NCBI GenBank assembly: GCA_027297485.1
Contig: JAPUHZ010000023.1
Location: forward strand, 1 to 20,332
DNA length: 20,332 nt
Origin: Deltaproteobacteria bacterium
Lineage (GTDB): Bacteria > Desulfobacterota_B > Binatia > UBA9968
Reading direction: 5' to 3'
The first letter of the stretch is position 1. Every line of letters starts with the position of its first letter. The position numbers and the translations under genes are program-made. The notes beneath the pieces are model-generated. The model saw nothing but the letters and a program-made list of their open reading frames with translations, was not told where the DNA came from and searched no databases. Positions 13,469-20,332 of this stretch are shown piece after piece.

Positions 13469-14884
13469 TTAATTCTTGTTTTCTCTTTCGAGTTTTTCAA
13501 ACCCGTCCTTGACAACTACCATCGCCCGGCAATCGTCCTCGTTGTACTGAAGAACTTTATCCAAACCTTTACCATTGCCCCCAGCAAGTGCCTGTTTGAA
13601 CCACATCATCGCGCTTTTCATTGCATCCACCTCCGAGGCGTCCTGAGTCCATTTGAAGTTGAAATAGGGTGCCACGACTTTAATACTCCACCCCGGGGTC
13701 GGTAACACATACGCGGCTTGTGCTGCAGCACAAAGGTCTTTGAGATGGGGAAAAATAAGTGATTCGTATGAGTCGGCCAGACCATGCCGCTCGCAGGCCT
13801 TTTTTAACTGAGTCTTCTCATAATGGTGCCAATGGTATAGTCGATACGTCTGAACCTCCGTTTGGAGATAATCTAGAAAATCAGTTAAGATATGCTGTTC
13901 CTCTTCTGGTCTTTTAGCCAAGAACGATTTGTAAGGCTCCAACGTACCATGTCTCCTAGGGATAAGGCCGATCAGATAAATGCAATTCCAGGCAGGGTCA
14001 TCTTGAAACAATTCTCCTGACCCTTCTAGATCTACGAAAATTTCCAGTTCCGGACGATCTTCAGATAAATTCCAGTCGGCAACCTTAATGGGCTTGCGGG
14101 TTATTTGGGCCTGGGCGGAGTTCAGAATCCGAACCACTTTTTTTGCCCCTACACCGGGGATACTTCTCAATGCTTTTGGGCTGATTCCCGCCAGGTCCGT
14201 TAGACTGTGGATGCCAATCTCCCGTAGTTTTTCCGCAATGACAGGACCAACATTCCAAGTGAGGGTAATGTCGCTCTGTTCTTTGGCAAATTTATTTTGA
14301 AGTGTGCTCCAGTTGGAGCGACAATTGTATACAGGGAAAGGGGGAGTGTTCCTAGAAATAATTTCCCGTGCGACTTTGATCGCCTCCTCAATCCGGGGTT
14401 CATCGTAGGGAACAACAAATTCTTCATTGCGTCGCGAAACAATTTTGCACTCACATTCAAGACCATATTCCTTTTTTAACAAGTAGGCATAAACAAGCAC
14501 TTGAATCTCATGCGTCTCATCCGGAGTGCCAGCTAATTTGTATTCCTCAATGAGGCCTGTCTTTCTTTCGACCTTGATAACGTCGGGTCGAGCACGCAAC
14601 CCGAGACTCTCCGATTTAATAGCCCCGCTATAGATGGTTGAACCGTCCTTATTGATTAAATTCCTAGTCTCTTGGACCGCCGATTCGAACTCCGCATCTT
14701 TCAAATCTACACAAGACGGGTGTCTCCTTGTAAGTAGCTCTTTCTCGATTCGTAGCCCCTGCTCCTGGAGAAACCGGTCATATTCATCAACCGGGTCTTT
14801 GAGTTTGTGGTCTCCGTGATGATTTTGCCACAGACCAAACGGATCGCATAGCGCGAGAGACACGTCAGAGGCCGATAGAAACAT
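13469..14884 (-). CDS. RecB-like nuclease fused to HhH and RNase H-like domains (TM0106 type)
   Basis: A 471-aa three-part protein. The N-terminal PD-(D/E)xK RecB-like nuclease shows D101 (RPDV), E114-Y-K116 and Q128/Y132 (QVLVYAYLL). A helix-hairpin-helix DNA-binding segment follows (about 228-256, LAGISPKALRSIPGVGAKK). The C-terminal DEDD/RNase H-like exonuclease shows D285 and E287 (FVDLEG), YHWHHYE (350-356) and YNEDD (447-451). This matches the TM0106 RecB-like putative nuclease family, presumably in DNA repair or processing. The cysteines of Fe-S RecB/AddB/Cas4 relatives are not all present (C13, C188 only). The ATG at 14884 has GGAGAG just upstream and gives a family-like start (FLSASDVSLAL); an in-frame start at 14968 is less likely. 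It stands alone between repeats A and B. Confidence 0.82.
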   Translation of the reverse strand: MFLSASDVSLALCDPFGLWQNHHGDHKLKDPVDEYDRFLQEQGLRIEKELLTRRHPSCVDLKDAEFESAVQETRNLINKDGSTIYSGAIKSESLGLRARPDVIKVERKTGLIEEYKLAGTPDETHEIQVLVYAYLLKKEYGLECECKIVSRRNEEFVVPYDEPRIEEAIKVAREIISRNTPPFPVYNCRSNWSTLQNKFAKEQSDITLTWNVGPVIAEKLREIGIHSLTDLAGISPKALRSIPGVGAKKVVRILNSAQAQITRKPIKVADWNLSEDRPELEIFVDLEGSGELFQDDPAWNCIYLIGLIPRRHGTLEPYKSFLAKRPEEEQHILTDFLDYLQTEVQTYRLYHWHHYEKTQLKKACERHGLADSYESLIFPHLKDLCAAAQAAYVLPTPGWSIKVVAPYFNFKWTQDASEVDAMKSAMMWFKQALAGGNGKGLDKVLQYNEDDCRAMVVVKDGFEKLERENKN

Positions 14885-15313
14885 AGCTCTCCATACACAG
14901 AATGCTTTCAGGCCGGGGGGAAGATGTGCGCTTGGAGGTTTCATGAGGCCGGATAGGCAGCACCCCACATCGGCGAAGACAAATTCTAATCGAAACTAAT
15001 TCTTATGCCAAGGGGAAAATACGAGGCCGTTGGAGCGACGTGATTATGGAAGGGTATGGAGCCGAGGACGGCAGACGGGATGGGGAAAAAGCTATAAACG
15101 TACGATTGTCGGACTTGAGTTATTGAGTATTCCTTTTTTCTTTTCCTATCGCCGCTTAAGCGCACCTCACCTACACATTCCCCAGCGCCTTGTCTTCAAC
15201 CATCTTCCGCGACAAATAAAGCCTGACACATTTTCTGTGACTCTTTGCTCAGCCAGAGCTTGTTACTCCCCGTCTATTGGTGGTAATGTCCGCTCTATTT
15301 CCTGGTTAGAGCC
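14885..15313. other. Intergenic DNA with repeat B
   Basis: About 430 bases between the divergent nuclease and MFS genes. Apart from repeat B (15150-15236) I see no supported gene, and no clear promoter for the MFS gene. Confidence 0.5.
15150..15236 (+). repeat. Repeat B, truncated copy
   Basis: Begins CGCCGCTTAAGCGC and continues to GCCTGACACATTTTC; the 3' half seen in copies A and D (GCATCAGGCCGAAGG onward) is missing. Same orientation as A, C and D. Confidence 0.8.
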
Positions 15314-16516
15314 ATGTCGCAGACAGGTACCTCACAGACTTTCACCATGCAGGCCTCCACGTGGGGCCCGCTGGCCACGACCTCCGTGGCGCACGCGACC
15401 GAGCATCTCTATGTCGGCATCATTACGGTTGTTCTTCCAGTCGTGGCTACGGCCCTTGGATTGAATATGGCCCAGGCAGGCTTACTGGTCTCCGCTCGTT
15501 ACCTTGTTGCCGGTCTATCGAACATCCCCTCCGGAATTCTGGCAGACACAATGGGAAAGCGGAGCCTCTTTCTTGGGCTTTCCCTCATCCTGCTTGGTCT
15601 CTCAAGCCTGCTGATGAGTCTCGCTCCGAATTTCTGGATCCTCCTGGTTTTTATGGCCTTTGGAGGCATCGGTGCCGGCTGCTTTCACCCGCAGTCCCTG
15701 GCTATCCTGTCAGCCTCCTATCGCGATAGACGCGCCCTGGCAATCGGGATTCACGACAGTAGCGGGAGCCTGGGAGAGGTCCTCGCCCCGTTGACTATCG
15801 GGTCCCTTCTTACTTATGTGAGCTGGCGGAGCACATTGCAAATCTGGGCTATCCCGGGTTTGGCAATCGGCCTGCTCTACCCCTTTTTTTGTGCTGAGGT
15901 CAATTCCTCCACCCTCTCTCGCGGGAAACTGTCCCATTTGCTGCGCGACCATATCCTTACCAACCGGGCCATACTTCGGATGTTTTTCATTTCGGTTTTT
16001 CGAACGCTGGGTCAAGCTGGCCTATTGGTTTTTCTGCCGCTCTACCTCGCCTTGGATCTCAAACTCCCCGTGGGGAAAGTGGGAATCTATATGTCGACTC
16101 TCTTTTTATTTGCCGCACTGGCCCCCTCGCTTTCAGGTTGGGTGTCAGACCGAGTGGGGCGCATGCCCATGCTATCCATCGGGCTTGCTCTTAGCGCGAT
16201 TGCTATAGCGGTTATTCCTTACCTCTCTCCTGGAGTCCCTCTTGGTATCGGATTAGGCGTTGTTGGGACGGTTCTTTGGGCTCTGAGACCGGTTATCTTT
16301 GCTGCTTCGATGGAAATGGCCCCGCCCGAGATGGCGGGCACCCTTGTGGGTTTCCTCTTTACAGGGAATATGGGGCTATCCTTTCTTTCGCCGATCATTG
16401 CTGGTGTCATCGCGGATACTTACGGGCTTGCGGTAGCTCTGGCCTTTATTGGAATCTTTCCGCTTCTCGCCTGTGTTGTTACCCTTGGTCCTTTGATGGC
16501 AGGGCGCGCACGATAG
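15314..16516 (+). CDS. MFS transporter
   Basis: A 400-aa major-facilitator permease with about twelve membrane helices. The motif-A loop reads GILADTMGKRS between helices 2 and 3, and the corresponding second-half loop reads GWVSDRVGRMP. HDSSGSLGEVLAP resembles the central helices of the fosmidomycin-resistance (FSR)-like exporters. It probably exports drugs or metabolites; the substrate is not clear. The ATG at 15314 lacks a good Shine-Dalgarno sequence and an in-frame ATG at 15347 is an alternative. It is a lone plus-strand gene bounded by repeats B and C. Confidence 0.87.
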   Translation: MSQTGTSQTFTMQASTWGPLATTSVAHATEHLYVGIITVVLPVVATALGLNMAQAGLLVSARYLVAGLSNIPSGILADTMGKRSLFLGLSLILLGLSSLLMSLAPNFWILLVFMAFGGIGAGCFHPQSLAILSASYRDRRALAIGIHDSSGSLGEVLAPLTIGSLLTYVSWRSTLQIWAIPGLAIGLLYPFFCAEVNSSTLSRGKLSHLLRDHILTNRAILRMFFISVFRTLGQAGLLVFLPLYLALDLKLPVGKVGIYMSTLFLFAALAPSLSGWVSDRVGRMPMLSIGLALSAIAIAVIPYLSPGVPLGIGLGVVGTVLWALRPVIFAASMEMAPPEMAGTLVGFLFTGNMGLSFLSPIIAGVIADTYGLAVALAFIGIFPLLACVVTLGPLMAGRAR

Positions 16517-16540
16517 GCTGTTTAAAGTAATCCTCGACCG

Positions 16541-16572
16541 CTGAAGAACAAGATCCAAGGCCTGACCCTCGC
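16541..16572 (+). repeat. Degenerate fragment of the repeat A/D 3' end
   Basis: GCTGAAGAACAAGATCC ... CCTGACCCTC resembles the terminal part of A and D (ACTGATC-AAAACAAGAATCC ... CCTGACCCCC). A further AGACCTGGCCC lies at about 16607. Such GTCAGGTCT-like ends, on the opposite strand, recall REP-type targets of IS200-like transposases. Confidence 0.4.
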
Positions 16573-16652
16573 CGCTAAGTCCGTAAAGTGAAGATGATGC
16601 CAAGAAAATAGACCTGGCCCTCTTCCCCCCTATAGACGATGACCTTAGACAT

Positions 16653-16747
16653 CGCCTTAAGCGCGCCTCACTTACATGTTGCCCAGCGCCTTGTCTTCAA
16701 GCATCTTCCGCACCAAAAGTCAAAAACCAAAGCCTGACATGTTTTTT
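16653..16747 (+). repeat. Repeat C, truncated copy
   Basis: Reads CGCCTTAAGCGCGCC and GTTGCCCAGCGCCTTGTC, to GCCTGACATGTTTT, and then fuses directly with repeat E1. Same orientation as A, B and D; the 3' half of the element is missing. Confidence 0.8.
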
Positions 16748-16780
16748 CCAGCTAAAGGTCATAAAAGTCGCAACGGCCCC
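16742..16780. repeat. Short repeat E1
   Basis: A 39-bp sequence centred on CCAGCTAAAGGTCATAAAAG, matching 19015-19053 with one mismatch. The two copies are in direct orientation and bracket the TAXI protein and DUF1989 genes. Confidence 0.85.
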
Positions 16781-16803
16781 TAGGACGATTCGATGGGCCC
16801 TTT

Positions 16804-17832
16804 TCACCGGCCTATTTTGAGATACCCCTTTTCCCGGTAGAACCGCTTCGCGCCCGGATGGAGCGGCACGTCGTAGGGAGCCTCCAGATCGTTGGCGCAA
16901 AGCTGCGCCATATCCAGCGGCTTGAAGTTGTCCGTCGGCATGAGCGCTTTGCGCGCCTCGATGGCTTCGCAAAGAGCGTAAGCGACCTCCTCCGGCATGT
17001 CGGCGTGGACCACCATGGGCCAGCCGCTGAAATCTACCGTCGGCACGTCCTTGGGCAGGGCGGGAAACCGGGACTTGGGCAAAACCGTTGCGCGATAGCC
17101 TATCGCCGTCAATTTTTTTAGAATGTTCCCCTCCACCGGCAGATAGCGAAACCCAGCGTCGATGGCGGTCTGCCCCCAGCTCTTGATCCCCTCGTCGAAG
17201 ATCGCGTTGATCGTTCCCTTCTCAAGGGCCTCGCGCCGGTCCGGGTGGCTGGGTCGCGTAACCGACTGTATCTTGCCGCCCCACTGCCGCAGGTTCGCGA
17301 AGGTAAATCCCGCTGCTTTCATGACCGCGCTCACCGTGAACATCGTCGGGCTGTACTTGACCCACGCTTTGGAGATGGTTCCGGTAGAGACCCGGAGCGG
17401 GATGCGCTCCTTCCTGATCTGGGCCAGGGAGGTGACCCCAGTAGACTCGTGGACGGCAAATGCCATGACGTCGTACGAAGGAAATACCGCGATGGTCCTT
17501 ATCGGCTGCCGCTTGGAGAATAGCCCTTTGCCCCTGAAGGCCATGGTTGCGGCGACCGAAGGATCGATCCAGGCGAGCGAAAGCTTACCCCGGCTGACCG
17601 CCTGGAGCTCCCGAAATCCATCCGCCGCAAACGAGAAAGAAACCCCTTTCTCGCGCGTCGCCGTGAGCGCGAGCGTGAGCGAGTAACCGACGCGCGATTC
17701 CGTCTGAATAGCCTGCTCGGCCGCGCGAGTCGTTTGAAAAGAGAGAGATGTGTCGTAGAGAGCGGCGGCCAGCTCCAACAGTCCTCTAGTCCGCTGGATC
17801 TCAGCGCTGTAGCGGTGTTTCACGGTGTTCAT
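16804..17832 (-). CDS. TAXI-family TRAP-type solute-binding protein, no signal peptide
   Basis: A 342-aa protein similar to TAXI (TRAP-associated extracytoplasmic immunogenic) binding proteins: RGKLSLAWIDPSVAATMAF, PLRVSTGTISK, AIFDEGIKSWGQ, FPALPKDVPTVDFSGWPM and a C-terminal PLHPGAKRFYREKGYL. These normally bind small carboxylates or amino acids in the periplasm for a TRAP transporter. Here the well-supported ATG at 17832 (AGGAG 7 nt upstream) is followed by MNTVKHRYSAEIQRTRG, with no hydrophobic signal sequence, so the protein is probably cytoplasmic. No TRAP permease gene is adjacent. The neighbouring DUF1989 gene is co-oriented. Role uncertain. Confidence 0.75.
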   Translation of the reverse strand: MNTVKHRYSAEIQRTRGLLELAAALYDTSLSFQTTRAAEQAIQTESRVGYSLTLALTATREKGVSFSFAADGFRELQAVSRGKLSLAWIDPSVAATMAFRGKGLFSKRQPIRTIAVFPSYDVMAFAVHESTGVTSLAQIRKERIPLRVSTGTISKAWVKYSPTMFTVSAVMKAAGFTFANLRQWGGKIQSVTRPSHPDRREALEKGTINAIFDEGIKSWGQTAIDAGFRYLPVEGNILKKLTAIGYRATVLPKSRFPALPKDVPTVDFSGWPMVVHADMPEEVAYALCEAIEARKALMPTDNFKPLDMAQLCANDLEAPYDVPLHPGAKRFYREKGYLKIGR

Positions 17833-18080
17833 CTTGATCTCCTACGTGAAGAAAGTCCCGGTAAGTCGATTCGCGATTAAGGTCCGGCTCAAGTTCGCCG
17901 TATGCCGCGTAGGAATGTACCCCAAATCCCCGGCTAAGAGCAACTGATTGTAACCCTCAGACGGAGGCAGGCGGGATGGCTTGCTCATTGTGATTGGAGA
18001 TTTTAGAGAGAATCCAGTAAGTCAAAACGAATGCGAATGCCTGACCCAGTTACCCAATCGCAAAACCAAATGAGGGTGGC

Positions 18081-18105
18081 ATGACTCACCTTTGAAGAGA
18101 GTCAT
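18081..18105. promoter_or_regulatory. Inverted repeat between the DUF1989 and TAXI genes
   Basis: ATGACTC, 11-nt spacer, GAGTCAT: a perfect 7-bp inverted repeat 27 nt past the DUF1989 stop. It could be an operator or an RNA hairpin; there is no T-tract on the minus strand. Confidence 0.3.
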
Positions 18106-18131
18106 TCAAACCGCAAAACTTGAAATTCTTT

Positions 18132-18761
18132 TCACAACTCGTAAATCAAAAGGTCGACCGGCTTTCCTCCAACCGGCATATCGGGACAGGCGCTCAGGGC
18201 GACGAGCAGATCCATCTCTGCTCTAAAATCCACGTAGCTGCCCGGTTTGGGTCTCACCGTCGTATGATCCATGCGGCCGGTCAGGCCGTCGATTTTCATG
18301 TGCTGGTTGAGGTTGAAAGGATTGGGTATATCCTCTGGAGCGATGCCGTACGGCGCCAAAGCCTGCGAAAGATTTTCGTAGCAGCCGTGATCCGGAATCT
18401 CTTCGTCCTTATAATCTCTGTGGTAATAATCTCTCAGCTTTCCCTCTTTTTTGGCGAGTTGAAAGCGGTAGCCACTGCACATGCCTTTCTGAAGGTCGTG
18501 AGTTCCTTCGCGGTTGGTGTTCTCGACGATCGTCATCATGTGCTGGTTGTTGCGGCCCATGAGATGATCGCCGGTCGTAATGAAGATCTTCATGTTATAG
18601 ACTTTGGTTCGTGCCTGGTCGAAGCGCTCTTTGAGGTTTTCCCGCCTCATGCACACGAAATCGACCGTGGTCGTCGCTATGATCCGAATCACCTGTCCCT
18701 TTTTCAATTCTCCAGCCCAGCCGGTATTATAAGGTACGTGAATCTCTTTCACTTCTCTCAT
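18132..18761 (-). CDS. DUF1989 (urea carboxylase-associated) family protein
   Basis: A 209-aa cytoplasmic protein of the DUF1989 family, often found with urea carboxylase or amine/aminomethyl metabolism and likely metal-binding. Family motifs: GQVIRIIATTTVDFVCM (about 22-38), KIFITTGDHLMGRN, MCSGYRF, HGCYENLSQAL, and the strongly conserved end GSYVDFRAEMDLLVALSACP with GGKPVDLLIYEL. The ATG at 18761 has AGGAG 8 nt upstream. It is followed after about 300 nt by the TAXI gene in the same orientation; no urea carboxylase is present. Substrate unknown. Confidence 0.87.
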   Translation of the reverse strand: MREVKEIHVPYNTGWAGELKKGQVIRIIATTTVDFVCMRRENLKERFDQARTKVYNMKIFITTGDHLMGRNNQHMMTIVENTNREGTHDLQKGMCSGYRFQLAKKEGKLRDYYHRDYKDEEIPDHGCYENLSQALAPYGIAPEDIPNPFNLNQHMKIDGLTGRMDHTTVRPKPGSYVDFRAEMDLLVALSACPDMPVGGKPVDLLIYEL

Positions 18762-19014
18762 AACTCTATCTCCTCTCTACGTGCATAACGGCATGGTCAG
18801 TCAACAAACTATACGATAGAGGCCTATTTGCAAGCATTTCTGTCTCTGGGGCCATATCGCGGATACAGCCAAGAGTTGACCTAAAGGATAGTTGAGCCTG
18901 TCCTCTACTCTACCCGAAGGTAAGTGTAAATGAACGAGTTAGTGGTCGTAGCGCCAAGTTGATGCACTAAGGAGAGATGCTGTGGAACAGCTGCGTAGGT
19001 GAAGGATGTAGTCT

Positions 19015-19053
19015 TTTTTTCCAGCTAAAGGTCATAAAAGTCGCAACGTCCCC
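19015..19053. repeat. Short repeat E2
   Basis: Second copy of the 39-bp repeat at 16742-16780, same orientation, one mismatch. Confidence 0.85.
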
Positions 19054-19237
19054 TTGGATATTCGTTTCCGATAAGTCTACTTGAGGTTTTTCGCGCTTGC
19101 AGGGCCGTCCTATCACATCCTCGCTCGTACAATTTTGGTCAAAAGGTGACAAACACTACCATTCATTACCATTTGGTGGAACTGCGAACGTCCCAAGATA
19201 GCCTTTAAGATCAAACAGTTAGTTCTATTATTAACCC

Positions 19238-19254
19238 TTGGCATACCCCTTGCT
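19238..19254 (+). promoter_or_regulatory. Sigma-54-type promoter upstream of pal
   Basis: TTGGCAT-ACCCC-TTGCT fits the -24/-12 consensus (TGGCAC, 5 nt, TTGCW) with the GG and GC elements 12 nt apart and one mismatch in the -24 box. Expected start is near 19265, leaving a leader of about 65 nt before the ATG. An enhancer site was not identified. Confidence 0.45.
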
Positions 19255-19332
19255 TATCGAATAAACGAAACCAAAGTAAAAGGGCAATATCGCCGATAAG
19301 CTAAGGAGATAAAGTAGCAGCGAAGGGAGAAA

Positions 19333-19878
19333 ATGATGGGTCATAGTATCGTTCGGCCAATGATTGGCTACATTTTCATAGCCTTTTTTTCGTTAACAAG
19401 TTGTTCCGTGACGCCTGCTAGTAAACCTGAGGCCTCCTCACACGTCCAGCTCGGGGAAGCGCAAGAGTCCTCCCTTCCTTCGAGTCTGGAGGCATATCGC
19501 AGTGGCAAGGACATTCCCACGGACAGATACAGTCCCATCAAGGACATCTATTTCGACTTTGATCGTTATAGTCTCCGGCTGGATGCCCGTGAGACCCTTA
19601 AAGCCAACGCCCAGTGGCTCCGGTCCAATCCGTCGGTTCGAGTCATGATCGAGGGTCATGCCGATGAACGTGGAACGGCTGAATACAACTTGGCCCTTGG
19701 TGCCCAACGAGCCCAGGCCGCCAAAGACTACCTTGTTACCCTAGGAATTTCTCCAGATCGGTTGTCTACTATCAGCTACGGTGAGGAGCTGCGGATATGC
19801 CAAGAGAAAACTGAAGAGTGCTGGCAAAAACAGCGTCGTGTGCACTCTGCCACCAGCAGCGTACCTCCATCTGTATAG
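19333..19878 (+). CDS. pal: Peptidoglycan-associated lipoprotein (OmpA domain)
   Basis: A 181-aa outer-membrane lipoprotein that tethers the outer membrane to peptidoglycan in the Tol-Pal system. The N-terminus has a lipobox LTSC with C24 as the acylated residue. A linker leads to an OmpA-like domain from about residue 71 (DIYFDFDRYSL); the peptidoglycan-binding signature is present with D111, N119 and R126 (GHADERGTAEYNLALGAQRA). The Pal-typical C156/C163 region (ICQEKTEECWQKQRR) is also present. The usual tolB/ybgF neighbours are missing, so this is a stand-alone Pal. The start is an ATG pair preceded by AGGGAG. Confidence 0.93.
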   Translation: MMGHSIVRPMIGYIFIAFFSLTSCSVTPASKPEASSHVQLGEAQESSLPSSLEAYRSGKDIPTDRYSPIKDIYFDFDRYSLRLDARETLKANAQWLRSNPSVRVMIEGHADERGTAEYNLALGAQRAQAAKDYLVTLGISPDRLSTISYGEELRICQEKTEECWQKQRRVHSATSSVPPSV

Positions 19879-19950
19879 TGGTAGGTTGGGACGGCCGAGA
19901 AGGATAGAAATTAATAAAAAAGCCGGCTACTACCTATCTCGGTCAGCTCT

Positions 19951-20124
19951 CGCCGCTTAAGCGCACCTCACTTACACGTTGCCCAGCGCCTTGTCTTCAA
20001 ACATCTTCCGCGACAAATAAGGCCTGACACGTTTTCTTTATACGTTGAGCGTTATGAATGCATCAGGCCGAAGGCGGCGAAACTGATCTAAAACAAGAAT
20101 CCATAGAGCTGACCCCCATGACTG
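19951..20124 (+). repeat. Repeat D, full-length copy
   Basis: Matches copy A end to end with scattered differences: CGCCGCTTAAGCGC, GTTGCCCAGCGCCTTGTC, GCCTGACACGTTTTC, GAATGCATCAGGCCGAAGG, ending GCTGACCCCCATGACT. Same orientation as A-C. Confidence 0.85.
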
Positions 20125-20153
20125 GATGGACGCGTTTCTAAAAGAAGTCTTAT

Positions 20154-20171
20154 CTAGCCGGAAACGGCTAG
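20154..20171. terminator. GNRA-loop hairpin, possible terminator
   Basis: CTAGCCG-GAAA-CGGCTAG: a perfect 7-bp stem on a GAAA tetraloop when read on the plus strand, 19 nt past the stop of the minus-strand partial CDS. On the minus strand the stem is followed by ATAAGACTTCTTTT, a weak T-rich tract. Confidence 0.5.
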
Positions 20172-20190
20172 TTTAGGCTTATTAGATAGA

Positions 20191-20332
20191 TCAACTCTTC
20201 GCTAGTACCGCGCTATCACGCTTCGGTACCCAGATGAGAGCACCGGAGGCGAGGCGGATCGTGAGGTTATCGCCGAGCGCCTGTGTTATTGACCCTGCAG
20301 TTCCTTGTTTGATTGTTATGCGAGTGCCGCTT
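20191..20332 (-). CDS. C-terminal fragment of an unidentified protein (partial, right edge)
   Basis: A 46-codon open frame enters from the right edge and ends at a TGA at 20193-20191. The translation includes SGTRITIKQGTAGS and LTIRLASGALIWVPKR, which reads like a small beta-rich domain such as a KOW- or SH3-like barrel end. The frame is followed by a strong hairpin, as expected for a gene end. Too short to name. Confidence 0.45.
   Translation of the reverse strand, partial: SGTRITIKQGTAGSITQALGDNLTIRLASGALIWVPKRDSAVLAKS

Larger units (their letters stand above)
18762..19332. other. Intergenic region between divergent DUF1989 and pal genes
   Basis: No supported gene. It contains repeat E2 (19015-19053) and a sigma-54-type promoter (19238-19254) leading to pal. 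For the minus-strand DUF1989 gene I find no promoter with good spacing. Confidence 0.5.
19879..20190. other. Intergenic DNA with repeat D
   Basis: Just over 300 bases between pal and a partial minus-strand gene. Repeat D (19951-20124) fills most of it, followed by a hairpin at 20154-20171. Confidence 0.6.

Noticed and set aside
13469..14884. Cas4
   Set aside because: The RecB-like domain is fused to HhH and RNase H-like domains, lacks the full cysteine set and has no CRISPR neighbours.
15030..15464. A 144-codon plus-strand frame over repeat B
   Set aside because: It is made of repeat and spacer sequence and overlaps the MFS gene start in another frame.
18120..18788. A 222-codon plus-strand open frame
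   Set aside because: Antisense to the DUF1989 gene, which has family motifs and a good ribosome-binding site.
13264..20124. Integron gene cassettes with attC sites
   Set aside because: Genes between the repeats are on mixed strands, and the repeats lack the RYYYAAC/GTTRRRY pairs of attC; no integrase is present.

Overview
The window looks like chromosomal DNA of an uncultivated Gram-negative bacterium. An outer-membrane Pal lipoprotein supports the Gram-negative assignment. The mix of catabolic amidohydrolase, FMN 2-hydroxy-acid dehydrogenase, TAXI-type binding protein and DUF1989 genes, with many intergenic repeats, recalls soil or sediment lineages such as Binatota, NC10, Rokubacteria or Tectomicrobia. 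That placement is impression only; there is no rRNA or tRNA gene to fix taxonomy.

Left third (about 0.2-7.2 kb): ordinary metabolic genes. A minus-strand pair (two-domain VOC dioxygenase-like protein, then an FMN-dependent alpha-hydroxy-acid dehydrogenase) is transcribed divergently from a plus-strand amidohydrolase, across overlapping promoters; together they look like a small catabolic module. Next come a minus-strand cutA-Nudix pair and an XRE-type regulator. The regulator is divergent from a 5-formyltetrahydrofolate cyclo-ligase family gene, and the shared intergenic region carries three perfect inverted repeats. Last are hisI and hisG (long form), overlapping by 4 nt.

Middle (7.2-10.4 kb): a minus-strand operon of a small one-helix membrane protein, a membrane-anchored TPR protein, an unusual two-cluster ferredoxin, and a pyruvate/oxaloacetate carboxyltransferase without a biotin domain. 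Gene overlaps and short spacings suggest one transcript that couples an electron carrier to C3/C4 carboxylation.

Accessory region (10.4-13.5 kb): an MBL-fold protein gene, two DUF433-DUF5615 toxin-antitoxin modules, and a nearly identical second copy of the first 227 bp of the MBL gene. The two copies form direct repeats that bracket the first toxin-antitoxin module, so recombination between them would remove the module and leave an intact MBL gene.

Right part (13.2-20.3 kb): four same-orientation copies of a 90-178 bp repeat (A-D) separate unrelated genes: A, RecB-like nuclease/RNase H fusion, B, MFS exporter, C, TAXI binding protein + DUF1989 + pal, D. A second 39-bp repeat brackets the TAXI-DUF1989 pair. 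The pal gene has a good sigma-54-type promoter. A C-terminal CDS fragment enters from the right edge. No CRISPR array, rRNA, tRNA or recognisable transposase gene is visible.
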